This document shows positions 8,138 to 16,598 of a stretch of DNA of 64,000 nucleotides, piece after piece. The stretch lies in assembly GCA_963704155.1 (NCBI GenBank), contig CAVPHF010000019.1:1-64000 (forward strand). The letters run 5' to 3'. Position 1 is the stretch's first letter. Each line of letters begins with the position of its first letter. The DNA is from Thiohalocapsa sp963704155. Lineage in GTDB: Bacteria; Pseudomonadota; Gammaproteobacteria; Chromatiales; Chromatiaceae. The position numbers and the translations under genes were made by a program. The notes below the pieces were generated by a model. That model was not told the DNA's origin. It ran no database searches and saw only the letters and a program-made list of their open reading frames with translations.

Positions 8138-8546
8138 ACGTTGCTTGTCGGCCGGTTGCCGACCTGAATCGGGCGGTGCCGTGGATCCGCAGCCACCCCG
8201 TTATGGCGACAGCTACAACTCGAAGCCCGGCAGCCAGTCCGAGCCAGGGATGGGGACAGTGTAGGTAACTCAACTCGTTGACGTGGCGAGCGTCGGCTAT
8301 CCGCGCGAGTGCGAACTCCGAGCGGCGAAGCGCCAGCGTTGGCAAATGCCGGGTTGCTGTCGTTAGCGACGCGTGAACCGCCCCAAGACGGGCTGACCCT
8401 CAGGCGTCTGTAACAGCGGTGGGCGAATCCGGTAGGGTCAGCGGGGATTAGTCTGAGAAATCCCCTGCAATAGCGTGAGCGACAACAAATGCATTGTCCC
8501 GGTCCGCGTCTGTATGCCGAACTCAAGCGCCGGGCGGCGCATTATT
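8138..8546. other. Gene-free stretch
   Basis: About 400 bases between the antitoxin remnant and the end of the glycosyltransferase gene. No intact gene, RNA or repeat is visible. It probably holds decayed sequence upstream of the toxin-antitoxin remnant. Confidence 0.4.
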
Positions 8547-10169
8547 TCAGTGAGAGTCGGCAGCCGCGGAATCGGCTGCCGCGACGTAGCGGTAGATGCG
8601 CCAGACATGCTGCCATTGGTCGCCGCATGGGCTGTGCTCGAAGCCGGCGTCACCCTGGACGATTCGCAGCGGTTCTCCGGCGCAGTCGAACAGCATCTGC
8701 GTCTCGACGGCATCGAAGCCGGGGATGGTTGGTGGCGCAAACTTGCGTGAGACCAGCCAAAAGCCGCTTTGCCGGAGATCGCCGAGGGACGGTATCGGTG
8801 CGATCCGGCCGCGCTCGTATTCGGATGGACGCGTGATGCCAGGCCATTGTGCGACCTCGAGACCGGGTTGGTGGAAGTTCAGCATGGCCGCAAAGGGATA
8901 GCGGTCGGCAAAGATGGGTCCCTGAAGCCTTGCCACATGTGAGGCTAGCGCGTCGTATCCGTGCGTCTCGCGCATGATGCGTTCAGCGGAGTGGGGGAGC
9001 GGCAGGAATGCCGTGGCTGCATGGAAGGCATATAGACTCACCAGCAGCAGGTTTACAACGGCGGCCGTGACGACCCAGCGGATCATCGGCCGCAGCATGA
9101 TGGCGGCGATGGGTGCCGCGGCGATCAGGTAGAGCGCGGACCAGTTCGGCTCGACCTCGCTGATCAAGGAAACGGTGGCAAAGAACAGCAGCGGGACAAG
9201 TGTGCCGGCCGCAAGCAGCGCCCGTGCCGGCCTGTCGAAGTTCGTGGACAGATCGGTGCGCATGCGGCGGGGTCCGCCGCCCACGAAGGCTGCCGCGATC
9301 AGCGGCACCGCGAGCGCACCCCAGAACAAGAGTTGGCTGCCTAAATAGCTGCCAAGACTCGAGAGTCGATCCAACGGCTGCATCGGCGTGGATGCAGATG
9401 GTGCATAGGTATTGGTGCCGGTCGCTGCCGGTAACGGATCATCGCTCAATGCCGGCATTCCGGTATCGGTCGAGAAGCCGTGACCGAACTGAAAACGCAT
9501 GGTCAGCCAATCGTTGTCGGCGTTCCAGAGGATGTTGGGCAAAAACACCAACAGCGCCAGCAGTCCACCCAGGTAAGGCCAGCGACCGCGCAGCGCGCGC
9601 GGATCGGCGATCAGCAGTGCCCCGAGAAGCACTGGGCCCAGGATCATCATGGTGTACTTGCCGAGCAGTCCGAGGCCGGTCGCAATGCCGGCGCTGAGCC
9701 AGCGCCGGCGCCTGCCTCGAAGCGCCGCAAGCGACTCGTGCAGGGCTAATGCCCAACACAGAATGAGAACAGTATCAGGGGTAGCGATGACGCCCGCAAC
9801 CAGGCCGGGCAGCGTGCCAGCGGCAATGATCAGCGCGAGTAGCAGGTCCGATCCGCGATTCAGACCGCAAGCGCGGTAGAAGCGCCAAAGCACCAAGAGG
9901 GTTAAGCTACCCGCCGCGACCGCGCCAAGTCTGGCGAAGAAGGCCGAACCCGGTTCGATTCGTGTCGGGAAGCCGAGCAAGGCGACAGCGGGCGGATGAT
10001 CGAAATAGCCCCAGGCCAGGGTGTGCGCCCAGTCGAAATAGTAGGCCTCGTCCTGAGTCACGGGGACGGTGCCGGCAAGCAGCAGGCGCCAGAGGGTCAA
10101 CCCCAGGATCAAGATCAGCGGCCAGCGCCAGCCGTCCGGCACCGAGCGCGGACCATCGAGTCGCGACAT
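8547..10169 (-). CDS. GT39/ArnT-like polytopic membrane glycosyltransferase
   Basis: About 540 residues with an N-terminal cytoplasmic tail, roughly ten hydrophobic helices and a soluble C-terminal domain of about 150 residues. The first periplasmic loop has the T-Q-D-E-A-Y-Y-F-D-W motif followed by GYFDHPPAVA, the acidic catalytic loop of the GT39/GT83 family. Such enzymes use a lipid-phosphate sugar donor and transfer the sugar on the periplasmic side, for example ArnT modifying lipid A. It is the last gene of a leftward operon led by the carbamoyltransferase, two bases after the lipoprotein stop. The start at 10169 avoids overlap; an ATG nine codons earlier (10196) is possible. The acceptor is probably a surface lipid or glycan, by context. 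Confidence 0.8.
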   Translation of the reverse strand: MSRLDGPRSVPDGWRWPLILILGLTLWRLLLAGTVPVTQDEAYYFDWAHTLAWGYFDHPPAVALLGFPTRIEPGSAFFARLGAVAAGSLTLLVLWRFYRACGLNRGSDLLLALIIAAGTLPGLVAGVIATPDTVLILCWALALHESLAALRGRRRRWLSAGIATGLGLLGKYTMMILGPVLLGALLIADPRALRGRWPYLGGLLALLVFLPNILWNADNDWLTMRFQFGHGFSTDTGMPALSDDPLPAATGTNTYAPSASTPMQPLDRLSSLGSYLGSQLLFWGALAVPLIAAAFVGGGPRRMRTDLSTNFDRPARALLAAGTLVPLLFFATVSLISEVEPNWSALYLIAAAPIAAIMLRPMIRWVVTAAVVNLLLVSLYAFHAATAFLPLPHSAERIMRETHGYDALASHVARLQGPIFADRYPFAAMLNFHQPGLEVAQWPGITRPSEYERGRIAPIPSLGDLRQSGFWLVSRKFAPPTIPGFDAVETQMLFDCAGEPLRIVQGDAGFEHSPCGDQWQHVWRIYRYVAAADSAAADSH

Positions 10170-10171
10170 CT

Positions 10172-10942
10172 TCAGCTGCGATTGATGCGCGGGCAACTAT
10201 TCTCACGCAGCTGGCGTTGCGCCAGCGAGCGGATGCGCTCCAACTCGGCAGTCAGTTGGCGCGGCGGAGTGGGGGATCGCCGAAGCATCGCCTCCGCCTG
10301 GCGCAGGTCATTGCAGCGATCGCGGCCCCGCGGATTCAATGTTGCGCGGTAGATGTGGGCCGACGCGCCATAGATGAAGCCAAGTGCGCTGCCTGGCACC
10401 TCGCGTCGGGTATCCTGGGCGGCGATCAGTAGCTTCTCGTTCTCGCGATCGAGCTTCTTCTCTTTGACCGTATCGAGTCGATTGCGGCGCTCGCTCAGAG
10501 TCAGCAGCAGCCCGCCGTGATAGGAGATCCGGCTCGGCGACGTCTTGGAAGGCTGCTTGGAAAGCGCCTTTCGGTACCCTTCCTCGGCGCAGTCCAACAG
10601 TTCGCGCACGCGGGAGCTATTGGCGGATGCGGTTTGCGGCTGTTTGATCGCCAGCCTCAGGCAGGCATCGCCCTTGGCAGCGTGTGCCTCGGCACAGGCC
10701 TCGCTACGCGCACCGCAAGCGACGCTGGTGACGGCGATGGAATTCCAGTCGGATGCCACCGGCCTACCAGGTAGGGGGTCTTCTCCGCCGACCGCATCAA
10801 CGCTTGGGTCGGTCGCGCAGCCAGCCGCGATAAGGGCAAACGGCAGGGCAATCAGTAGGCAGGCTGACTTGATATAAGACCCGAGTCTCACGCAGGGCAA
10901 CTCCGAGGCATGGTGCGGCGGTGTCGGGCGCAGCGCCGACAT
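10172..10942 (-). CDS. Predicted lipoprotein of unknown function
   Basis: About 256 residues. The N-terminus has a hydrophobic stretch ending in L-I-A-A-G-C (cysteine at about 42), a clear lipobox for signal peptidase II. A GAGGGG ribosome site lies six bases before the chosen ATG, which favours this start over an ORF extension to 10990. The body is mainly helical and rich in Arg, Ala and Leu, with six further cysteines, resembling TPR-like helical repeats, though I could not align repeats. It sits between the PAP2 phosphatase and the membrane glycosyltransferase in one operon (10- and 2-base gaps). A role in surface glycan assembly is plausible from context only. Confidence 0.7.
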   Translation of the reverse strand: MSALRPTPPHHASELPCVRLGSYIKSACLLIALPFALIAAGCATDPSVDAVGGEDPLPGRPVASDWNSIAVTSVACGARSEACAEAHAAKGDACLRLAIKQPQTASANSSRVRELLDCAEEGYRKALSKQPSKTSPSRISYHGGLLLTLSERRNRLDTVKEKKLDRENEKLLIAAQDTRREVPGSALGFIYGASAHIYRATLNPRGRDRCNDLRQAEAMLRRSPTPPRQLTAELERIRSLAQRQLRENSCPRINRS

Positions 10943-10952
10943 CGATAGCCCC

Positions 10953-11654
10953 TCATGGTCGCATACCCCGCGCCGAGGTGCTCGGTGCATGCGGGAAAAA
11001 TAATGGTTCCAGTATCAGGTAGCCGAACAGCACCAGGAAGGCCGATGTGGCGACATCACTGAGAAAATGGCCGCCGGCCGCGATGCGGGCGACGGCGACG
11101 AGCGCGGTGTAGAGGGCTGCCAAGAGGGTCCAGTATGAGCGCGGGCCGAACACCATCAGGGCGACGCCGATGAGGTAGGCCGCAGCCGCGACGTGGCCCG
11201 AACTGAACGAGCCGCCGCGCTGGTCCGAGCGCACGAAGGCAGGCGTGAAACGGTCATGACCGCCGAACTGCTCAAGCTTCACCGGTCGTGCCCGGCCCCA
11301 GTGCTCTTTCAACAATTGGTTGACGAGCAAGCCAGGCACCAGCGCCAGCAGGCAGAGCAGAAAGGCGAGTCTTCGGCCATCGAAGCGGAGCAGACGCCGA
11401 CCGCTGATGCGGTTGAACAGCCACAGCGCCACCAGCACCAGGTTGACTGTCACCATCAGCACGGGAACCGAGCGATAGGCGAATTGTTCCCAAGACAGTC
11501 CCTGCATCGTGAAACCGCTGTCGGGCGTGAAGAACAACCCTGATACGTAGAGGTCGATTCCGGGAAACGCGAGCATCAGGTCGGCAAAGGCGAAGAACAG
11601 GATCAGCAATGCGACCGGGATGCCGAACAGACGAGGCCGGAAGATCCCTTGCAC
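10953..11654 (-). CDS. PAP2-family membrane phosphatase
   Basis: A 233-residue integral membrane protein carrying all three PAP2 phosphatase motifs in order: KEHWGRARP (KxxxxxxRP), SFSSGHVA (PSGH-like) and RIAAGGHFLSDV (SRxxxxxHxxxD-like). These supply the lysine, arginines, histidines and aspartate of the active site. Relatives hydrolyse lipid phosphates or pyrophosphates on the periplasmic face, including undecaprenyl pyrophosphate and lipid A phosphates (LpxE/LpxT types). Here it lies within the carbamoyltransferase operon, so it may trim the carrier lipid or lipid A. The GTG start at 11654 follows the DUF5989-like stop after a single base, showing translational coupling. Confidence 0.85.
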   Translation of the reverse strand: MQGIFRPRLFGIPVALLILFFAFADLMLAFPGIDLYVSGLFFTPDSGFTMQGLSWEQFAYRSVPVLMVTVNLVLVALWLFNRISGRRLLRFDGRRLAFLLCLLALVPGLLVNQLLKEHWGRARPVKLEQFGGHDRFTPAFVRSDQRGGSFSSGHVAAAAYLIGVALMVFGPRSYWTLLAALYTALVAVARIAAGGHFLSDVATSAFLVLFGYLILEPLFFPHAPSTSARGMRP

Positions 11655-11655
11655 G

Positions 11656-11808
11656 TCAGAACAAGGTATAGATGAAGGGTGCGACCGCGGAGCCCTGGGC
11701 CAAGACGATCAACGCGCCAAGTAGCAACATGACGACGATGATCGGCGCCAGCCAGAACTTCTTGCGCTCGCGCATGAAGCCCCAAAGGTCTTTCACGAGG
11801 TCCAGCAT
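11656..11808 (-). CDS. DUF5989-like small membrane protein (50 residues)
   Basis: A very short gene: MLDLVKDLWGFMRERKKFWL, then APIIVVMLLLGALIVLAQGS and AVAPFIYTLF. The first 20 residues form an amphipathic helix ending in R-K-K-F-W, and a transmembrane helix follows. This matches my knowledge of the DUF5989 family, which regularly follows SxtJ beside NodU-type carbamoyltransferases. Its ATG overlaps the stop of the SxtJ-like gene by one base (TGATG), and the PAP2 gene starts one base after its stop, so it is clearly translated as part of the operon. Its biochemical role is unknown; it may help anchor or assemble the carbamoylation complex. Confidence 0.8.
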   Translation of the reverse strand: MLDLVKDLWGFMRERKKFWLAPIIVVMLLLGALIVLAQGSAVAPFIYTLF

Positions 11809-12218
11809 CAGTAGGGTCTCTCCATCGATTCGGGGGTATAGGGTTGGCTCGGCTCGCGATAGCTGTCGGCCTCGGGCGTCAGGCGGCGCTTCATCGGATC
11901 ATGTCGCGCGAGGCGCATGACCAGGCCCGCCGGAACGAACACCGCAAAGAACACCAGGCCCAGGATCAGCGGTGTCGTGACACGGCTGATTGCGAGCCCG
12001 ATGCGCATCCAGCCGCGGTAGACCGGACGTAGCGACCGGGGTGCCGCCAGGCCCCAGATTGCCAGCGCGGCGGCCAGCGGCCATGGCCAGATCGGCAGTG
12101 CCAGATCGAACAGCCAGGGGAGGATCAGCCCGAACAGCGCGACGATGATCGCGGACGTGGTCAGTGCGAACCGCCGCAGGCCGCTGGCGTCGAGTTCTGG
12201 GATTCCGTGCGGACTCAT
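11808..12218 (-). CDS. SxtJ-like membrane protein
   Basis: 136 residues with two or three hydrophobic segments: FALTTSAIIVALFGLILPWL, then WPWPLAAALAIWGLA, then ISRVTTPLILGLVFF. After a conserved-looking LRPVYRGWMRIGLAIS segment it ends in a charged cytoplasmic tail (RLARHDPMKRRL...). This layout is that of SxtJ proteins, named from the saxitoxin cluster and widespread next to NodU/CmcH-type carbamoyltransferases. Function is unproven in the family. The ATG at 12218 is preceded by a GGGGAACAGCAA stretch, and the gene follows the carbamoyltransferase by 16 bases. A longer in-frame extension upstream would overlap the carbamoyltransferase and has no membrane character. Confidence 0.8.
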   Translation of the reverse strand: MSPHGIPELDASGLRRFALTTSAIIVALFGLILPWLFDLALPIWPWPLAAALAIWGLAAPRSLRPVYRGWMRIGLAISRVTTPLILGLVFFAVFVPAGLVMRLARHDPMKRRLTPEADSYREPSQPYTPESMERPY

Positions 12219-12234
12219 TTGCTGTTCCCCGAGA

Positions 12235-14079
12235 TCAATCCAGCTCGAATTCCTGTTGCCAGGTCTCATCGCGCTGCGGCGCTGGCTGATCCGACTTGGC
12301 GAGCAGGCAGTTCTCCAACACCAGATAGTCCATCTCGGTGCGCATGAAGCAGCGATAGGCGTCCTCGGGACTGCCGACGATCGGCTCGCCGCGCACATTG
12401 AATGAGGTATTCACCAGCAATGGGCAGCCGGTACGCTCGGCGAATGCCTCGATGAGCCGGTGGAAACGCGGATTTGTTTCTTTGTGTACGGTCTGCAGCC
12501 GTGCCGAGTAGTCCACATGGGTGATGGCCGGCACCTCTGAGCGGGGGACATGGAGCTTATCGATACCGAACAGCTGCTGCTGATGCTCGGTCATGGCGAT
12601 CCGCCTCGACTCGGCCACTGGCGCAACCATCAGCATGTAGGGACTGCTGCCGCGGTACTCGAACCAGTCCGAGACCCGCTCGGCGAGCACGGCCGGGGCG
12701 AAGGGCCGGAATGACTCCCGGTATTTGATCTTCAGATTCATGACCGATTGCATCCGCGGGCTGCGCGGATCGCCGATGATCGATCGTCCGCCCAAGGCGC
12801 GCGGGCCGAACTCCATGCGTCCCTGAAACCAGCCGACGACCTGGTCGGTATCGAGCAGCGCGGCGAGCTGCGTCATCAGTGCGTCGTCGTCGAGGCGCAC
12901 ATACGGGATGTCGGAGGCATGCAAGAATGCCTCGATCTGACCATTGCTGAAGGCTGGCCCGAGATAGGCGCCGCGCATCCGGTCGGCAGCGCCGGCCGCG
13001 CGTGGTTTGTCCAAGTATTCGTGCCAGACCGAGAGTGCCGCGCCGAGCGCGCCTCCGGCATCGCCCGCGGCCGGTTGGACCCAGATCTCGCTGAAGGGCC
13101 CCTCCCGCAAGAGCCGGCCGTTGGCGACGCAATTCAGCGCCACGCCCCCGGCCAGACAGAGCTGATCGACGCCGAGTTCACGGTGCACGGTTTGTCCCAG
13201 GCGCAGGACGATCTCTTCGGTCACCGCCTGCACCGAGGCGGCGAGGTCCATCTCGCGCTGTGTCACCGGCGATTCCGGTTTGCGCCGCGTGCCGCCGAAC
13301 AGCCGGTCGAATGCCTTGCTCGTCATGGTCAGGCCGTTCGCGTAGTTGAAGTAGCGCATGTCCATGCGGAAGCTGCCGTCGTCCTTCAGCGCCAGCAAAT
13401 GGTCCAGGATCAGATCCTTGTAGCGCGGCTCGCCATAGGGTGCGAGTCCCATCAGCTTGTATTCGCCGGAGTTCACCTTGAAGCCAGCGAAGTAGGTGAA
13501 GGCTGAGTAGAGCAGGCCCAGCGAGTGCGGGAACTGTATCTCCCACTGCGGTATCAGGCGCTGGTCTTCACCGAGCCAGACCGAGGTGGTTGCCCACTCG
13601 CCGACGCCGTCCATGCACAGCACCGCGGCAGCTTGGAACGGACTCGGAAAAAACGCTGATGCCGCATGCGCCTGGTGATGCTGCGTGAACAGCAGCGGTG
13701 GAAGAGCGGATTGGTCAAGGCCGCTCAGACCGGCTAGCTCCTTCTTCAGCAGATCCTTCAGGAACAGCTTCTCCTTCAGCCAGATCGGCATCGCGGTTAG
13801 AAACGAGCGCAGTCCGCTTGGTGCGTAGGCGAGATAGGTCTCCAGCAGGCGCTCGAACTTGATCAGCGGTTTGTCGTAAAAGACCAGATAATCGATGTCG
13901 GCAAGCGCCAGTCCGCCCTCGTCCAGGCAGTAGGTCAGCGCATCCGCGGGGAAGCTGGCATCGTGCTTCTTGCGCGAGAAGCGCTCCTGTTGTGCGGCCG
14001 CGACTATCTCGCCGTCGCGCACCAAGCACGCGGCGCTGTCGTGATAAAATGCCGAAATACCTAGGATGTTAACGGTCAT
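12235..14079 (-). CDS. NodU/CmcH-family O-carbamoyltransferase
   Basis: About 614 residues. The N-terminal two thirds is a Kae1-like ASKHA fold with ISAFYHDSAACLV and a QHHQAHAASAF motif (His 134/135/138), the metal-binding site that holds carbamoyl-adenylate. GGVALNCVANGRL follows. The C-terminal domain carries MEFGPRALGGRSII and a final NVRGEPIVGSPEDAYRCF segment, all typical. Such enzymes transfer carbamoyl from carbamoyl phosphate, using ATP, to sugar hydroxyls as in nodulation factors, antibiotics and saxitoxin. Here the acceptor is probably a surface glycan because every neighbour is a glycan gene. The ATG at 14079 begins the conserved MTVNILGISA; an upstream TTG at 14136 is unlikely. 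It leads a six-gene operon and is divergent from an SGNH protein. Confidence 0.9.
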   Translation of the reverse strand: MTVNILGISAFYHDSAACLVRDGEIVAAAQQERFSRKKHDASFPADALTYCLDEGGLALADIDYLVFYDKPLIKFERLLETYLAYAPSGLRSFLTAMPIWLKEKLFLKDLLKKELAGLSGLDQSALPPLLFTQHHQAHAASAFFPSPFQAAAVLCMDGVGEWATTSVWLGEDQRLIPQWEIQFPHSLGLLYSAFTYFAGFKVNSGEYKLMGLAPYGEPRYKDLILDHLLALKDDGSFRMDMRYFNYANGLTMTSKAFDRLFGGTRRKPESPVTQREMDLAASVQAVTEEIVLRLGQTVHRELGVDQLCLAGGVALNCVANGRLLREGPFSEIWVQPAAGDAGGALGAALSVWHEYLDKPRAAGAADRMRGAYLGPAFSNGQIEAFLHASDIPYVRLDDDALMTQLAALLDTDQVVGWFQGRMEFGPRALGGRSIIGDPRSPRMQSVMNLKIKYRESFRPFAPAVLAERVSDWFEYRGSSPYMLMVAPVAESRRIAMTEHQQQLFGIDKLHVPRSEVPAITHVDYSARLQTVHKETNPRFHRLIEAFAERTGCPLLVNTSFNVRGEPIVGSPEDAYRCFMRTEMDYLVLENCLLAKSDQPAPQRDETWQQEFELD

Positions 14080-14218
14080 ACAGCTGGGTGGGAGACGCGG
14101 GACGGCAGAGCGCCGCAACGCGTGGAGTATATCCAAGATCGCCGGCCTCGGCTCAGGTTCGCTGGAGAGTGTCCCAGTGCATTCGCCGATATCCTGCCGG
14201 TCGGAGTGAATTTGCGCA

Positions 14219-15319
14219 ATGCGAAGAGCCCTGCTGGTGTCCGTTTGGGTCCTGTTCGTCTTTCTGTTGCTGCAGGCAGCCGGTTTCGTCTTCTATCGGC
14301 TCGAGGTCAGCAAGCCGGTCAGCGGCTACGGCTATCCCGCAGGCCTGATCGTGGCGCATCCGCAATTGGGCTATCACTATCAACCGGGTTTTTCCGGTCA
14401 TTTCAAAGGGACGGCGTACCAGGACATCCCGATCGAGATCAATGCGCACGGTTTTCGCGACCGCGCCTTTACTGCGGACCCCGGTGACGCGGTGCGTGTC
14501 GCGGTGCTGGGCGATTCCGTGGTGTTCGGTGCCGGCGTCGACCAGGCCGACCGCTTTACCCGCTGTCTCGAGGACTCGGCGCGGGTGAAGGGGCAGCGTC
14601 CGCGCCTGCTCAACCTCGGCGTCAATGCCTATAGCTTCGGCCACTATCTGACGCTGGCCGAGCTGGATTTCCTTGGCAGCGAGCCGGATGCCGTGCTCGT
14701 TGGTATCACACTGAACGACTTCGAGTCGATGCACGATGTCGGCCCGGCGAGGCGTGTGCAGCGCCATACCGATGAGTGGCATAAGCCGCACTGGTTCGCC
14801 CGGGTACAGGAGCGCCTCGACCGCACCTATGCCGCGCGTTTCCTGAGCGAGATCCACACCCGCCTGAGCTACGCGCTGATGAACACGGACGAGCGCGAGG
14901 AGTACCACACCAAGTGGATGCGCACCGTCGTCGCCGGCTGGCAGAAAGATGACAATCGGCAACGATTCGCGTCCGAACTGGATGCGCTTGCGGCGTTGCT
15001 GCAGGAGGCCGACACCTCGTTCGGATTCATCATCTTTCCGGAGCTGAACGCGCTGCGCGTGCCCGCCGAGTTCGATCAGCCGCGGCAACTGGTGCGCGGC
15101 CTGCTCGATGAACGCGGTCTCTCGTACTGCGACCCCTACGAGGACTTTGCCAAACAGCCCGATTTGGCCTCGCTGTTTCTGCAGCGGGACAGTGTGCACT
15201 TCACGCCCAGGGGGCACGAGGTCTTGTGTCGTGCGGTCGAGCGCTGCATCGAGGAGCAGGGCCTTGCCGGAATCTCAGGTCTGCAGCCCAAAGGGCCGTC
15301 AGTTGAAGCGCCGCGCTGA
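14219..15319 (+). CDS. SGNH/GDSL-fold protein, membrane-anchored
   Basis: 366 residues. An N-terminal transmembrane segment (about residues 5-22) anchors a soluble domain with the SGNH blocks. Block I is VAVLGDSVVFGAGV with the catalytic-type serine. A block II/III region has LNLGVNAYSFGHY and VGITLNDFE with the asparagine. Block V has RDSVHFTPRGHEVL with Asp and His. Such proteins remove or transfer acyl groups on glycans (AlgX/AlgJ-like). Paired with a carbamoyltransferase and SxtJ-like protein in divergent orientation, it probably edits or O-acylates the same surface polymer. The ATG at 14219 starts at the membrane segment. The roughly 140-base gap to the carbamoyltransferase should hold both promoters. 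Confidence 0.8.
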   Translation: MRRALLVSVWVLFVFLLLQAAGFVFYRLEVSKPVSGYGYPAGLIVAHPQLGYHYQPGFSGHFKGTAYQDIPIEINAHGFRDRAFTADPGDAVRVAVLGDSVVFGAGVDQADRFTRCLEDSARVKGQRPRLLNLGVNAYSFGHYLTLAELDFLGSEPDAVLVGITLNDFESMHDVGPARRVQRHTDEWHKPHWFARVQERLDRTYAARFLSEIHTRLSYALMNTDEREEYHTKWMRTVVAGWQKDDNRQRFASELDALAALLQEADTSFGFIIFPELNALRVPAEFDQPRQLVRGLLDERGLSYCDPYEDFAKQPDLASLFLQRDSVHFTPRGHEVLCRAVERCIEEQGLAGISGLQPKGPSVEAPR

Positions 15320-15332
15320 CCCGGCGCCGATT

Positions 15333-16511
15333 TCAGCCGCTGGCGCGTGTTTCCGGCGCGACCCACCCCGATGCGGACTCCTCGACGCCCATTGCCCGAA
15401 GGTAACCCATCGCGCTCGCCTCCACCGAGAAGGCGCGCGCCCGCCCTTGCAGTGCCCGGCGGTCCGGCGGGCTTGACAGGGTTTCGGTGATGGCCCGCGC
15501 AAGCGCCCGATGGTCACCCACTGGTACCAGCCTGTCTTCATAACCTTCCCGGAGGATCTCTCTGGGTCCGGACGGGCAGTCGGTACTGACCACCGGGGTT
15601 CCGCAGGCGAGCGCCTCGACCAGCACGATGCCGAGCCCTTCCCATCGGGAGCTCAGCGCAAACAGCGATGCCTTCTGCATGAAGGCGTAGGGATTGTCCC
15701 GAAAGCCCGGCAGGTCGATGTCGTCGGCGACATCCAGCTCGGCCGCCATGGCCAGCAGCCGGTCGTGCCTCCGGCCGCGGCCCAGAATGACGAGCCGGCA
15801 GGGGCTTTCTTCCCGAACAAGTGCGAAGGCACGGATCAGGGTCTCGAAGTCCTTGCGGGCACCGAGTTCGCCGACGCCGAGGATCACCGGCGGCTCGCCC
15901 GGCTGGAACCAAGGGTGGTCAACGGGCCGGCTCGCCAGTTCCAGTAGACGCGGTGAGACGATCGGGCTGTAGACGACTCTCAGCTGGCGGGCGTCGACGC
16001 CGAAGTTCGCAACCAGGTCGTCGGCGACGCCTTCCGACGGCACGATGATGCGCTCCGCAAAGGGATACAGACGCCCGATCGAGGCGTGCTGCAGCCAGCG
16101 CTCCAGCCGGCCGCGGCTGGCCAGATTCACCGACATGGTGGTGCCGAGCCGAACCGCGAGACGGGTGTCGCTGCCAGCCAGCCAGCGCGCCAGGATGGCG
16201 ATGCGGTTGACCCGGTCCTTGTCAGTCAACAAGGCCGCCGGCCGCTCGCGACGAAGGTAGCGCACCAGTGCCGGTAGCGCGGTGTTGACGTGGGCCGTGC
16301 CGAGTTCGATGCGGCGCACCTCGTCTGGCAGCGATGGCAGGTGCGGGCCATGGTGTCGGATCTGGATCAGATCCACGCCGATGCCCCAGGTGGCCCATTG
16401 TTCGACCAGGTTGGCGACGATGCGATCGACACCGCTGTGTCCGGACGTGGCCGCGAAGACGGCGACCCGCGTGCCGCGCGTGCTCACGTCCATTCCGCGC
16501 GGGTCTGGCAT
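15333..16511 (-). CDS. GT4-family glycosyltransferase (paralogue A)
   Basis: About 392 residues with GT-B folds. The N-terminal acceptor domain begins VAVFAATSGHSGVDRIV. The C-terminal nucleotide-sugar domain has VILGVGELGARKDFETLIRA and a SSRWEGLGIVLVEALACG motif containing the EX7E glutamates, then STDCPSGPREIL. It transfers a sugar from a nucleotide donor with retention of configuration in the cytoplasm. It is one of three closely similar genes here (also 16599-17738 and 23307-24437) that share the xTDCPSGPRExL stretch, suggesting duplication. It converges on the SGNH gene (13-base gap). The start is uncertain: ATGs at 16493 and 16511 and a TTG at 16535 are possible. Confidence 0.85.
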   Translation of the reverse strand: MPDPRGMDVSTRGTRVAVFAATSGHSGVDRIVANLVEQWATWGIGVDLIQIRHHGPHLPSLPDEVRRIELGTAHVNTALPALVRYLRRERPAALLTDKDRVNRIAILARWLAGSDTRLAVRLGTTMSVNLASRGRLERWLQHASIGRLYPFAERIIVPSEGVADDLVANFGVDARQLRVVYSPIVSPRLLELASRPVDHPWFQPGEPPVILGVGELGARKDFETLIRAFALVREESPCRLVILGRGRRHDRLLAMAAELDVADDIDLPGFRDNPYAFMQKASLFALSSRWEGLGIVLVEALACGTPVVSTDCPSGPREILREGYEDRLVPVGDHRALARAITETLSSPPDRRALQGRARAFSVEASAMGYLRAMGVEESASGWVAPETRASG

Positions 16512-16598
16512 AGACAATATCCGCAGGCGATACAACGGTCACCGTCACCGTCACCATCGGCTCGGGTCGGTGGCGGAGAACGCCGGACGCGGTGCATG

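Noticed and set aside
16540..16556. GTCACC short tandem copies upstream of a GT4 gene
   Set aside because: Only about three copies with a mismatch. Too short to call a functional repeat, and it may be chance in GC-rich DNA.
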